NCBI GenBank assembly: GCA_020634115.1
Contig: JACKCH010000011.1
Coordinates: 124,001-188,000, forward strand
Direction: 5' to 3'
Length of the DNA stretch: 64,000 bases
DNA from: Anaerolineaceae bacterium
GTDB lineage: Bacteria; Chloroflexota; Anaerolineae; Aggregatilineales; Phototrophicaceae
A program made the position numbers and the translations under genes. This document shows positions 25,970 through 34,142 of this stretch, piece by piece (position 1 is the stretch's first letter; each line of letters starts with the position of its first letter). The notes beneath the pieces are model-generated. The model saw only the letters and a list, made by a program, of their open reading frames with translations. It ran no database searches and was not told where the DNA came from.

Positions 25970-26520
25970 CAGTCCCTTTCCCCGGCGACAATCCACCGAA
26001 CGACAACCAGACTCCGGATATTGAAGGCGCGATCCGCCTGCTGCAAAGTGACGATGTGCAGCTGCGGCAGTTCGTCGCCTACCTGCTGGGACGGGTGGGC
26101 GATGCGCGAGCAATAGAGCCGCTGATTGATGCCCTGCGCGATGAGCATGTGGGCGTGCGCGGCGCGGCGGCGAATGCGCTGGGCGCGATTGGTGACAACA
26201 GCGCCGTTCCCTATATTCTGCCGTTGCTCAAAGAGAACAATCCCCAATTAAAGGTATGGGCGGCCTATGCCCTGACGATGCTGGGACATGACCGCTTCAG
26301 CCTGATTGCGGACGCTGTACAGACGGGTGATGTCCTGGTACGGCGCAGCGCGATTCTGGCGATGGAACAGTTAGGCGACCAGCGGGCGGTAGCCTACCTC
26401 CTCAAATTACAGGACGACAACACCCGGCGATTTGAAGGGGATACGACCATCGCACAGGCGGCGGCCAAAGCCCTCACGAAGTTGGGTTATAATGTAGGGC
26501 GCATCCCTCCTAAATCCTGA
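25966..26520 (+). CDS. HEAT-repeat (PBS lyase-like) protein
   Basis: 184 residues made of short HEAT units: LRQFVAYLLGRVGDARAIEP, then VRGAAANALGAIGDNSAVPY, then LKVWAAYALTMLGHD, then VRRSAILAMEQLGDQRAVAY. Such repeats serve as protein-binding scaffolds. The start codon overlaps the stop of the TrpC-like gene, so the two are made together, and the natural inference is that they bind each other. No enzymatic motif is present. Confidence 0.85.
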   Translation: MTVPFPGDNPPNDNQTPDIEGAIRLLQSDDVQLRQFVAYLLGRVGDARAIEPLIDALRDEHVGVRGAAANALGAIGDNSAVPYILPLLKENNPQLKVWAAYALTMLGHDRFSLIADAVQTGDVLVRRSAILAMEQLGDQRAVAYLLKLQDDNTRRFEGDTTIAQAAAKALTKLGYNVGRIPPKS

Positions 26521-26597
26521 TCGTTGGAACCGTATGCATTACCCCGCAGAACACTGCGGTTGAACCCACCATCCTTGAGCGAAGTGGAGATTGGCGA

Positions 26598-27233
26598 ATG
26601 CCACCTCAGCATGTCAGCCTGAAGGATATTCAGGATGCGCTGCACCTGCCGGGCTTTGATTCGGCGTCAGCGCAGTTGAAAATGGCTCCTGAAGGGCGCG
26701 GGATGCGGCCTCCGCCCGGTGTCCAGCCCCGTCAGGCCGGGGTGCTGGTGCTGCTCTTCCCGGATTCCGCCGGGCTGAACCTGGTGCTGACGCGCCGCAC
26801 CGACCACTTGCGCGGCCACAGCGGACAGATCAGTTTCCCCGGTGGCAGTCGTGACCCCCAGGACGACTCCTTCACGGAGACGGCGCTGCGCGAAACCTGT
26901 GAGGAACTGGGGCTGTGTGATGCCCCGATTCAGGTGTTGGGCGAACTCTCCCCGCTGTATATCCCGCCGAGCAATTTCCAGGTGTTCCCCACTGTCGGGG
27001 CATTACCGGAACGCCCGGTTTTCCGCCCCAATACCGCCGAAGTCGCGGAAGTTCTATACCTTTCAGTGGACGCCCTGTTCGATACACGGTATAAATCACA
27101 GGAAACCTGGGTGAGAAACGGCACGGACATCCTGATTCCGTTCTACGCCGTCAACGGCCACAAGGTCTGGGGCGCAACCGCCGTCATGCTCAGCGAACTG
27201 GAACATCGGCTGCGAGCCGTCACCCAGCGGTAG
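26598..27233 (+). CDS. NUDIX hydrolase, CoA pyrophosphatase type
   Basis: 211 residues. The NUDIX box is GGSRDPQDDSFTETALRETC followed directly by EELGL, matching GX5EX7REUXEEXGU. The preceding LRGHSGQISFPGG is the CoA-pyrophosphatase (NudL/UPF0035) signature, so the likely substrate is coenzyme A or an acyl-CoA, cleaved to phosphopantetheine and 3',5'-ADP. GGAGATTGGCGA precedes the ATG. A family C repeat lies downstream. Confidence 0.9.
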   Translation: MPPQHVSLKDIQDALHLPGFDSASAQLKMAPEGRGMRPPPGVQPRQAGVLVLLFPDSAGLNLVLTRRTDHLRGHSGQISFPGGSRDPQDDSFTETALRETCEELGLCDAPIQVLGELSPLYIPPSNFQVFPTVGALPERPVFRPNTAEVAEVLYLSVDALFDTRYKSQETWVRNGTDILIPFYAVNGHKVWGATAVMLSELEHRLRAVTQR

Positions 27234-27329
27234 ATTTGCGGGGATGTCCTTCTGGGAGTCCCATATACAGCAAGTTAAAGCATAATCCACCCATTTTAGG
27301 GGTAGATTGTCAAGACACATTGTCAGAAT

Positions 27330-27460
27330 AGGCCGTCTGCCGTGCATTAAAATGCCCGGCAATGCCTTCCAAACCCGCTAAAGGGGTTCAGCTGGTGTAG
27401 CAGAAAGAGTCCCTTTAGTGGACTTGGTTTTACCTTAGCCAAGGGATTTATCCCTCGGCG
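27330..27460 (+). repeat. family C repeat element, copy 1
   Basis: A chain of hairpins: GGCCGTCTGCCGTGCATT with AATGCCCGGC, AACCCGCTAAAGGGGTT, AGTCCCTTTAGTGGACTT, and AAGGGATTTATCCCTCGGCG. It fills most of the gap between the NUDIX and PfkB genes. Full copies are at 54281-54411 and (reversed) 61663-61795, and a deleted copy is at 42362-42420. Confidence 0.85.
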
Positions 27461-27523
27461 AGCTTACTTGCGTTACATACCATGAAGCGTATTCGTTCGA
27501 GTACCGAGAATCGGGAGGGCATG

Positions 27524-28456
27524 ATGGACGAGGGCTACGTACTGGTTATCGGTTCAGCGGGGGTTGACATCAAAGGCACGCCCTTAGCACCGCTTGAATG
27601 GGGCGTCCCCAATCTGGGACGGGTACGCAACCGTGCCGGTGGTGTGGCGCGAAACATTGCGGAAAACCTGGCGCGTCTGGAAATTGAGACGATTCTGATT
27701 ACGGCGGTAGGTGATGATGCCGAAGGGGATCGCGTGTTGGATTACTGTGAGGACAACGGGATCGACTGTACTCATGCTCGGATCGTGGAAAACGCCCGTA
27801 CCGGCACCTACATGGCGCTGCTCACCCCGGAAGGCGATTTAGAGGTTGCCATTGGTGATTTTGCCGTCATCAACATGATTGACCGGGACTACCTGTTAGA
27901 GCATGAGCCACTCCTGGCGGATGCCGCGATGGTGGTGATTGATACCACGCTTTCGGAAGACGCGCTGCACACTGTCTTTGAACTGGCGGCACGGCATAAG
28001 GTACGGGTGTGCGCCGACCCGACCACGCCTGCGTTGGCCGCGAAACTCTGTCCCTATATTTCCCAACTCTATTTCGTCGCCCCCAATGCCGGGGAAACCA
28101 CCGCCCTCTGCGGCCTGGAAAACCCGGCCCATGACCAGGACACCGCCATTAGTGCCGCCCGGCAGCTGGTGGGCTTAGGCGCAAAAATCGCCGTCGTCAC
28201 CCTGGCCGAAAAGGGTCTCACCTACGCCGATAGCAGCAGCAGTGGCTTTATCCGCGCCATCAATACCCAGGTGGTGGATGCCTCCGGCGCGGGCGATGCA
28301 CTCACCGGGGCGGTGATCTTCGGCCTGCTCAACGAAGTGCCGCTGGATGAAGCGATGCGCCTGGGCGTGACAGCGGCTACACTGACGCTGCAAACTCCCG
28401 AAACCGTCCTGCCGAATCTCAACCAGGAACTGTTATATGATAAACTGGTCGTATGA
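27524..28456 (+). CDS. PfkB family sugar kinase, pseudouridine-kinase-like
   Basis: 310 residues. It phosphorylates a sugar or nucleoside. VLVIGSAGVDIKGTP opens the domain, AGGVARNIAENLARL is the first PfkB signature in the form seen in pseudouridine kinase PsuK, and DASGAGDALTGAVIFGL carries the catalytic Asp and anion hole. The layout follows E. coli PsuK. The usual partner, pseudouridine-5'-phosphate glycosidase (psuG), is not next to it, so the substrate is uncertain. The ATG at 27524 follows GGGAGG by 5 nt. Confidence 0.82.
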   Translation: MDEGYVLVIGSAGVDIKGTPLAPLEWGVPNLGRVRNRAGGVARNIAENLARLEIETILITAVGDDAEGDRVLDYCEDNGIDCTHARIVENARTGTYMALLTPEGDLEVAIGDFAVINMIDRDYLLEHEPLLADAAMVVIDTTLSEDALHTVFELAARHKVRVCADPTTPALAAKLCPYISQLYFVAPNAGETTALCGLENPAHDQDTAISAARQLVGLGAKIAVVTLAEKGLTYADSSSSGFIRAINTQVVDASGAGDALTGAVIFGLLNEVPLDEAMRLGVTAATLTLQTPETVLPNLNQELLYDKLVV

Positions 28457-28501
28457 GGAAGCAACACGCCCGGTTTTCAGATAAAAAGGGGAATACACAA
28501 G

Positions 28502-30598
28502 ATGCGGAAATGGTTTGTATTGCTGGCGGTGACACTGCTGGCGGCGACAGCACTACCTGTGCTGGCGCAGAATAATCAGCGGGTAAACGATCTGATTGAC
28601 GAAGGCAACACCCTGGCCGACGCCGGGAACAACGAAGAGGCGATTGCCGTTTTTAACCAGGCGCTCGAAATTGATCCCCGCGACCCGCGCGTCTACAATG
28701 ACCGGGGAATCGCCTACGCCAACATGGGCGAATACGAGTCCGCGATTGCCGACTATACCACCGCCCTCGAATTGAATCATGACCCACAGGCGTGGCCGTT
28801 CAATAATCGTGGGCTGGCCTACTACAACATGGGCAACTATGACCGGGCGCTGGCCGATTTTAACCGGGCGATTGAAGATGACGCCGCCTACGCGACGGCC
28901 TTCAATAACCGGGGACGCGCCTATGATGCACTGGGGCAGTACGAACGCGCCATCGCCGACTACACCCGTTCGATTGAACTGAATAATGCCGCGCTGCACC
29001 AGCCCTACAACAATCGCGGCCTGACCTACTACCACCTGGACGACACCAAACGCGCTATCGCGGACTACACCACTGCGCTGGAAATTAACCCGGATTATGC
29101 CATTGCCTATAACAACCGGGGCGTGGCGTATGCCGACCTGGGGGAATACCCGCGTGCGATTCTGGATTATGACCGCGCGATTGAACTCGACTCGACCTAT
29201 GCCAGTGCCTACTACAACCGGGGCAATGCCTACCGCGCGCAGGGCGATACCAAGCAGGCGATTGCCGAATATACTGCCGCGCTGGAATATGACCCGGAAT
29301 ATCTGAATGCCTATAACAACCGGGGCGTGGCCTATGCCGACATTGGCGAACACGAACGCGCCGTCCTGGACTATAACCGCGTGCTGGAACTGAACCCTGC
29401 CGACCCACTGGCGTATAACAACCGGGGCAGTTCACTACGGAACCTGGGGCGCTACGAGGAAGCGATACCCGACTTTGACGCCGCCATCCGGCTCGACCCG
29501 GAATATGTGTTGGCCTACCATAACCGGGGACGAACCTACTACGCGATGGGGCGCTACGACGAGGCCATTACTGACTACACCCGCGTGCTGCGGCTGGATG
29601 AAAACTACCAATTCGCCTACTTCAACCGGGGACTGGCCTATTCTGAAATCGGCAGCTACAACCTGGCCGTTGCTGACTATGACCGCGCGATCGAACTCGA
29701 CCCGGAAGACGCCGCCGCCTATAACAATCGGGGCTGGGCCTACTACCGACAGGGCGATAATGAGAGTGCTATGGCGGACTACAACCAGGCCATCGCGCTT
29801 GACCCGGAATATGCCCGTGCCTACAACAACCGAGGGCTGGTAAATGAACGCCTGGATAACGATGACGCGGCGCTGTCGGACTATACCTCGGCGATTCTGT
29901 ACGGGTATGACCCGCTGACTACGCCCTACAACAACCGGGGGATTCTGTATTACAACCAGGGCGAGTATGATCTGGCGATTGCCGATTACACCGCCGCAAT
30001 TGAGGTGGATCCCCTGTATGCGGCGGCTTATGCCAACCGGGGACTGGCCTATACCAACCTCGATAACTACGATGCGGCGATTGTCGACTACAACCGTGCA
30101 ATTGAGATTGCACCCTCGGCGCTGCGATACACCAACCGGGGTAATGCCTACTATGACATCGACGAGTATGATCTGGCGCTGGAAGATTACAACCAGGCGA
30201 TTGAACTGGAACCCACAGCGGCACATTACAACAACCGGGGGATCACCTACGCCGCTATGGACGACTACGAACGGGCGGTGGCGGATTACACGCAGGCTAT
30301 TCTGCTCGACCCGAATTACCTGTATGCCTATAACAACCGGGGCATCGCCAATCGTAACCTGGGGCATTATGAAGAAGCCGTAACCGATTACCGGATCGCC
30401 ATCCAGATTAACCCGAATTACGCCAACGCCTACTGGGGACTGGGGAACACCTATTATGACCTCAACCGCCCGGATGACGCGCTGGCGAACTACCGCCGCT
30501 ACCTGGAACTGGCGGGGGCGAATGCCAGCACCTTCGTACAGAACCGCGTGACGGAACTGGAAGCCCGCACACCCACGCCCGCGCCGGGTGGGGCGTAA
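28502..30598 (+). CDS. secreted protein of about 19 tandem TPRs
   Basis: 698 residues. A signal peptide (MRKWFVLLAVTLLAATALPV, cut near LAQNN) is followed by nearly continuous 34-residue TPR units to about residue 680, then a Pro-rich tail. The consensus unit is YNNRGVAYADLGEYERAI followed by DYDRAIELDP. Units are so alike that the DNA itself is a tandem repeat of about 102 bp; this creates long false open frames on the other strand. It has no enzyme domain and probably organises a protein complex outside the cytoplasm. AAGGGGA precedes the ATG by about 9 nt. Confidence 0.88.
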   Translation: MRKWFVLLAVTLLAATALPVLAQNNQRVNDLIDEGNTLADAGNNEEAIAVFNQALEIDPRDPRVYNDRGIAYANMGEYESAIADYTTALELNHDPQAWPFNNRGLAYYNMGNYDRALADFNRAIEDDAAYATAFNNRGRAYDALGQYERAIADYTRSIELNNAALHQPYNNRGLTYYHLDDTKRAIADYTTALEINPDYAIAYNNRGVAYADLGEYPRAILDYDRAIELDSTYASAYYNRGNAYRAQGDTKQAIAEYTAALEYDPEYLNAYNNRGVAYADIGEHERAVLDYNRVLELNPADPLAYNNRGSSLRNLGRYEEAIPDFDAAIRLDPEYVLAYHNRGRTYYAMGRYDEAITDYTRVLRLDENYQFAYFNRGLAYSEIGSYNLAVADYDRAIELDPEDAAAYNNRGWAYYRQGDNESAMADYNQAIALDPEYARAYNNRGLVNERLDNDDAALSDYTSAILYGYDPLTTPYNNRGILYYNQGEYDLAIADYTAAIEVDPLYAAAYANRGLAYTNLDNYDAAIVDYNRAIEIAPSALRYTNRGNAYYDIDEYDLALEDYNQAIELEPTAAHYNNRGITYAAMDDYERAVADYTQAILLDPNYLYAYNNRGIANRNLGHYEEAVTDYRIAIQINPNYANAYWGLGNTYYDLNRPDDALANYRRYLELAGANASTFVQNRVTELEARTPTPAPGGA

Positions 30599-30623
30599 GC
30601 CTATCAGTAAATTCATTGAATTG

Positions 30624-30662
30624 ACCTCACCCCTTCCGAACCGCAACGAGTAGGGGTGAGGT
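30624..30662 (+). repeat. family A short derivative
   Basis: Keeps the outer arms ACCTCACCCC and GGGGTGAGGT but lacks the inner hairpin. The right flank AAAACATAAATGGGATTTTA resembles the reverse complement of the left flank of the long copies, so this copy has been rearranged. Confidence 0.7.
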
Positions 30663-30765
30663 AAAACATAAATGGGATTTTACGGATAAGAATCGGGGTT
30701 CCGGCCTGAAAACAGTCGTATTGGGATGCCCTTTTATGGGCAACCCTGTGTGATGAGGCAGAATG

Positions 30766-31119
30766 ATGAGCAGTAACAAAGAGCGTGAACGCATCCAACG
30801 GCTGCGCGACGCGCAGATTAACCAGCGCAGCCCTGGCGAGTCGAAGATTCGCGGCTATGATTGGGCGGCGCACGCCAAACGTGGCAAAGAGATCAAGAAG
30901 AAAACGCAGAAACCGCTCCCGCTTGAGATATACGAAGTCCTGCCGTCGCGCTGGAAAGGGGCAATTGCCGGGTTCGTGGTCGGCCTGTTCCCATTGATCG
31001 CCGGGCAGATTTTCCTGGAAGGCGATTGGAAACTCCTGGGGCTGGTGGGGATGCTGGTGTGCCTGATTATTGGCTTTGTGGTGGGCGCGGCCACTACCTA
31101 CGAGGACACCAAGCGGTAA
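30766..31119 (+). CDS. small membrane protein with basic cytoplasmic N-terminus
   Basis: 117 residues. The first 70 are very basic (ERERIQRLRDAQINQR, HAKRGKEIKKKTQK), followed by two membrane segments (GAIAGFVVGLFPLIAGQIFL, then LLGLVGMLVCLIIGFVVGA). No family recognised. The charged N-terminus may sit against the membrane or bind nucleic acid; that is a guess. GAGG lies 7 nt before this ATG; one in-frame ATG comes directly before it. Confidence 0.65.
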   Translation: MSSNKERERIQRLRDAQINQRSPGESKIRGYDWAAHAKRGKEIKKKTQKPLPLEIYEVLPSRWKGAIAGFVVGLFPLIAGQIFLEGDWKLLGLVGMLVCLIIGFVVGAATTYEDTKR

Positions 31120-31144
31120 AGACGTTTTTCCTGAAGCAGTTCCA

Positions 31145-31465
31145 TCAGGGCGTGGCGGTCAGCTCGACAATCACGCCCTCGCTCCAATTATATTTGGCGT
31201 CCATCAGCGCGCGGACGGCGGCGGCGCGTTCTGGTTCGGCAGTGGGGTCTACCATGCGCCCTTGTCCCGCATGACGCGCACCCGCCACATAGAACGACAC
31301 TGTGGGGTTGTGCCGGATGTTCTGGACAAAATGGGCTTGTTCGCCCCGTTCCGCCACCACGTAATAGCGGCCTGCCTGTGTCACATACCAGATTTCGATT
31401 TCGTGGGGCTGGCCGCTTTTCCAGCCGGTGGTCGTCAGGTAGAGATACTCCGGCTTATAGTTCAC
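31145..31465 (-). CDS. DDN-like deazaflavin (F420)-dependent nitroreductase family protein
   Basis: 106 residues, on the short side for the family. YLYLTTTGWKSGQPHEIEIW is the family's opening strand pair, FVQNIRHNPTVSFYV the cofactor-side helix, and DAKYNWSEGVIVELT the C-terminal signature. Members of this split-barrel family bind F420H2 or related cofactors and reduce quinones or nitro compounds. The GTG start at 31465 lies inside the end of the upstream gene (11-base overlap). It is the last gene of an operon with the small membrane protein and LysE. Confidence 0.82.
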   Translation of the reverse strand: MNYKPEYLYLTTTGWKSGQPHEIEIWYVTQAGRYYVVAERGEQAHFVQNIRHNPTVSFYVAGARHAGQGRMVDPTAEPERAAAVRALMDAKYNWSEGVIVELTATP

Positions 31466-31841
31466 GGATCACGCCATCTTCCGATTCGGCGCGGGCAGCC
31501 AGTGCCTTACCCCGCCAACCGAATAGCGCCACCATAATCAAAATCCATGCTAATGAGGTAATCAGAATATTCACGATTCCGATGTCACGCAGCGCCAACC
31601 CGATTTGTGCCGCGCTCTGGCCTTCTTCGCTCATGTTGATCGGCAGCCACACCGAAATATAGGTCTGAACGACCAGTTGCAACGCCAGAATCACCAACCC
31701 AACGACGACCAATAGCGAGACACGCGGATGCTGTCGCCAGCGCATGAGCGCCACGATGACCGCGCCACCCCATATCCCTAACAGCAGCAGATAATGGGAA
31801 TAAGCATCAAACGTGATACGGACTTGTTCGCCGAAATCCAT
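31455..31841 (-). CDS. small membrane protein, unknown family
   Basis: 128 residues with three membrane segments (about 17-33, 42-62, 90-108). No family recognised. A strong ribosome site (GAGGAGG) precedes the ATG. It lies 13 bases after the LysE gene and overlaps the DDN-like gene, so all three should be co-transcribed. Confidence 0.65.
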   Translation of the reverse strand: MDFGEQVRITFDAYSHYLLLLGIWGGAVIVALMRWRQHPRVSLLVVVGLVILALQLVVQTYISVWLPINMSEEGQSAAQIGLALRDIGIVNILITSLAWILIMVALFGWRGKALAARAESEDGVIREL

Positions 31842-31854
31842 GTTTCCTCCTCTT

Positions 31855-32466
31855 TTAACCTATCCCAAAAATCAGTTGCAGGGCGAAGTACACCAGGACG
31901 CCAATCGTCGCCAGCATCAGCAGGCGGGTGACACGCGGGTCAAGCCGCCGCATCAAGTCAAAGACCACCACCAGCGCCGCCAGCACACCCAGAAACACGC
32001 CGTAAAACGCCAGCATGAACGCCGCGCCATGCCAGACCGACTGCGACAACGCTTGTACCAGCAGCGGGCCGGTAATTGTCCCCCAGAAGATGTACGGGCC
32101 GGGACTGAGCCAGTTCATCATCATGCTCTTGAGCAGGGTACTGCGCCCAGTTGGAACGGACTCCGCAGCGCCGATGGTGACATTCGCGCGAAACTGCCGC
32201 CACGCGCCGTAGGCAATCCATAGCAGGTACACCCCACCGACAAGCTGGATCGCCCGGATGACTTCCGGCGGAAGCTGCTTGAGCAGGACGACCATCAGCA
32301 CAATAATCGGGCCGTCGGTCAGCAGCGGCGCGAAAATCACCAGGATGCTGCGCCGCCAGCCCTGTGTCAGCGTGGTGTTAATCAGATAGCCCTGGAACGG
32401 GCCGGGCAGCAGACCCGCCGATAATCCGAGCAGGCCGCCCTGTAGTATGAATTCGAGTAGAGTCAT
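31855..32466 (-). CDS. LysE family exporter
   Basis: 203 residues with six membrane segments. The opening FILQGGLLGLSAGLLPGPFQ and the following GWRRSILVIFAPLLTDGPII are typical of LysE/RhtB exporters, which push amino acids or related metabolites out of the cell. The substrate is unknown. No ribosome site is obvious at the ATG. It is the first gene of a three-gene operon. Confidence 0.85.
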   Translation of the reverse strand: MTLLEFILQGGLLGLSAGLLPGPFQGYLINTTLTQGWRRSILVIFAPLLTDGPIIVLMVVLLKQLPPEVIRAIQLVGGVYLLWIAYGAWRQFRANVTIGAAESVPTGRSTLLKSMMMNWLSPGPYIFWGTITGPLLVQALSQSVWHGAAFMLAFYGVFLGVLAALVVVFDLMRRLDPRVTRLLMLATIGVLVYFALQLIFGIG

Positions 32467-32488
32467 TCAAGGAAATCCAACGATTTGT

Positions 32489-32510
32489 CGGGGCGCCTGG
32501 CGTGCGCCCG
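32489..32510. repeat. family D palindrome
   Basis: GGGCGC, a CTGGCGT loop and GCGCCC. It sits between the FHA gene's stop side and the start of the LysE gene. Confidence 0.6.
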
Positions 32511-32534
32511 TCTTGAAAATAGTCGCAAGCCTGC

Positions 32535-32933
32535 CTAGAAGGGCAGATCGTCCAGGGGCAGGGGCACATCCAACCGCAGCCAGGTACGCCCGACGCGGAA
32601 CAGCGTGCCGGGACGCAGACTGACTTTCCCGGTGATCTGATTCTGGTTGTTTTCAAGAAACGTGCCGTTACGGCTGTCCCGGTCTTCCAGCCAGAAGGAG
32701 AGGATAAACGGGTCGGCGACTGAGTCGCTGGCTGTCACTGGAATCGCGGCGTACAACAGGCGGGCGTGCAGCCGGGAAGCCTGGTTATCAGACGGCAGGT
32801 GAATATCACACCCTTCGCGCCGCCCGATCAACAGCACCCGTTCCTCGCCCACCTCCGGTTGCTCGAAAGACAGCACTTTGCCATCATCCGGGCCGCTCAT
32901 AAATGTGATAGAAATGGATTTGTTCATGTGCAT
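32535..32933 (-). CDS. FHA domain protein
   Basis: 132 residues, essentially a single forkhead-associated domain that binds phosphothreonine peptides. The key residues are in LLIGRREGCDIHLPS (Gly-Arg), ASRLHARLLYA (Ser-Arg and His), and DRDSRNGTFLENN (Asn-Gly). It suggests Ser/Thr kinase signalling; no kinase gene is in the window. The ATG at 32933 has AGGTG 9 nt upstream; a GTG 12 bases earlier overlaps that site. Confidence 0.88.
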   Translation of the reverse strand: MHMNKSISITFMSGPDDGKVLSFEQPEVGEERVLLIGRREGCDIHLPSDNQASRLHARLLYAAIPVTASDSVADPFILSFWLEDRDSRNGTFLENNQNQITGKVSLRPGTLFRVGRTWLRLDVPLPLDDLPF

Positions 32934-33124
32934 GGCGTTTTGCACCTCGTATCGTCAGGTCGCATCCCGGTGGAATACCCCGTAGTGTACCATGCTTCGG
33001 GCGGTGCGTAAGTATTTTGGATGAGAAAAGGGGCAGAACAACCTGCTCAACCGGCGACTGAATGGACATGGCGATCAAGGTATAATAAATTAGCGAGTCG
33101 TAAACAGCATTCAGGCAGACGGTC

Positions 33125-33433
33125 ATGGTTATCAGCAGCGTTTTTCCAATTATAGTCGGTGTTCTTGTCATCATCGCCAGTTATCGTGATTGGGGCTGGT
33201 TCTGGGAACTGAACGGCGTATCGAAGATGATTGACAACCGTTGCGGACATGAGTTTACACGCTGGAGCTACATCTATTCAGCCATCCTGATTATTCTTGT
33301 TGCGGTCAAAGAATTGATACTCGCGGCATGGGCGACAACCGGGGGGAAGATAATCCTCACACTTCTCGTGCTGCTTTTTGCGGGGCTGATTATCTATTTA
33401 AGACGTATTCGCACTGCTAAACCCAACTATTGA
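33125..33433 (+). CDS. small membrane protein, Imm17-like
   Basis: 102 residues with three membrane segments. SYRDWGWFWEL, then a short loop, then FTRWSYIYSAILIILVA resembles the pattern of Imm17 (polytoxin immunity family) proteins: a dW.wff motif followed by a second TM. The resemblance is by eye only. A TATAAT hexamer at 33081-33086 could be its -10 box. No toxin gene is adjacent. Confidence 0.5.
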   Translation: MVISSVFPIIVGVLVIIASYRDWGWFWELNGVSKMIDNRCGHEFTRWSYIYSAILIILVAVKELILAAWATTGGKIILTLLVLLFAGLIIYLRRIRTAKPNY

Positions 33434-33455
33434 TAACTGAAAGAGTCAACTGAAC

Positions 33456-34142
33456 GTGCGCATTGTATTTTTTGGAGACAGCCTGACTGCCGGCACGTAT
33501 GGCGTCAATTACGTGGATAAAATCGCGGCGGCGCTGCCCGGCCATGAGATTATCAACGCCGGGGTAAACGGTGATACCATCCTGAACCTGCGCCAGCGCG
33601 TCGAAAGTGGCGTGATCGCCCGCCAACCGGACGGCGTGCTGATCCTGGTGGGCATCAATGATGCGACAGCTTACAGCGAACCGGGGGCGCGGCCTTACTT
33701 CCGCCTGGGTAAGCATGTGCCGCGTGGAATCGTCACTATAGAAGACTTCCACACGAATCTGCAGGCGCTGTTGGTGCAACTGTCTGCCGCCGGAATCCAC
33801 CGGGTCTGGCTGGCGCTGCCGCCAGTGGAGTACCGCCCGGCATTGGTCAAGGCGGTGCGGCAGTTCAACGCGCAGGCGGTGATAGTTTGTCAGGAGCGCG
33901 ATGTGCCGGTACTCGACCTGTTCGCGGCGCTCGTGCCGGACGACATTCCAGAACGCCCAGCGATGGGCATCGGGCATTTCCGCAAGATCGCGGAAACGAA
34001 ACTCAACAGCAGCCCGTATGACCACCTGCGGGACGCGGGCGGCTATACCTATACCTTCGATGGTATCCACCTGACGGAGGGCGGCGCGACGCAGTTTGCC
34101 GACCTGATTCTCACCTTTTTACGGGAGCAAGGCATAACATGA
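33456..34142 (+). CDS. SGNH/GDSL hydrolase, tandem copy 1
   Basis: 228 residues, cytoplasmic by appearance. Block I IVFFGDSLTAGTYG holds the nucleophile Ser; block II is the Gly in NAGVNGDTILNL; block III the Asn in VGINDATAY; block V FDGIHLTEGG the catalytic Asp and His. It hydrolyses an unknown ester. GTG start at 33456. It overlaps a paralogue by ATGA; the two share block spacing and segments such as YVDKIAAALPGHEIINAGV, against FVDEVAQLLPAHEVINAGI in the second copy. Confidence 0.88.
   Translation: MRIVFFGDSLTAGTYGVNYVDKIAAALPGHEIINAGVNGDTILNLRQRVESGVIARQPDGVLILVGINDATAYSEPGARPYFRLGKHVPRGIVTIEDFHTNLQALLVQLSAAGIHRVWLALPPVEYRPALVKAVRQFNAQAVIVCQERDVPVLDLFAALVPDDIPERPAMGIGHFRKIAETKLNSSPYDHLRDAGGYTYTFDGIHLTEGGATQFADLILTFLREQGIT

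Noticed and set aside
29435..30646. 403-residue open frame on the minus strand opposite the TPR gene (and another at 28553-29353)
   Set aside because: Both are antisense readings of the 102-bp TPR repeat; the codon pattern of the plus-strand gene explains them, and they lack ribosome sites and family resemblance.
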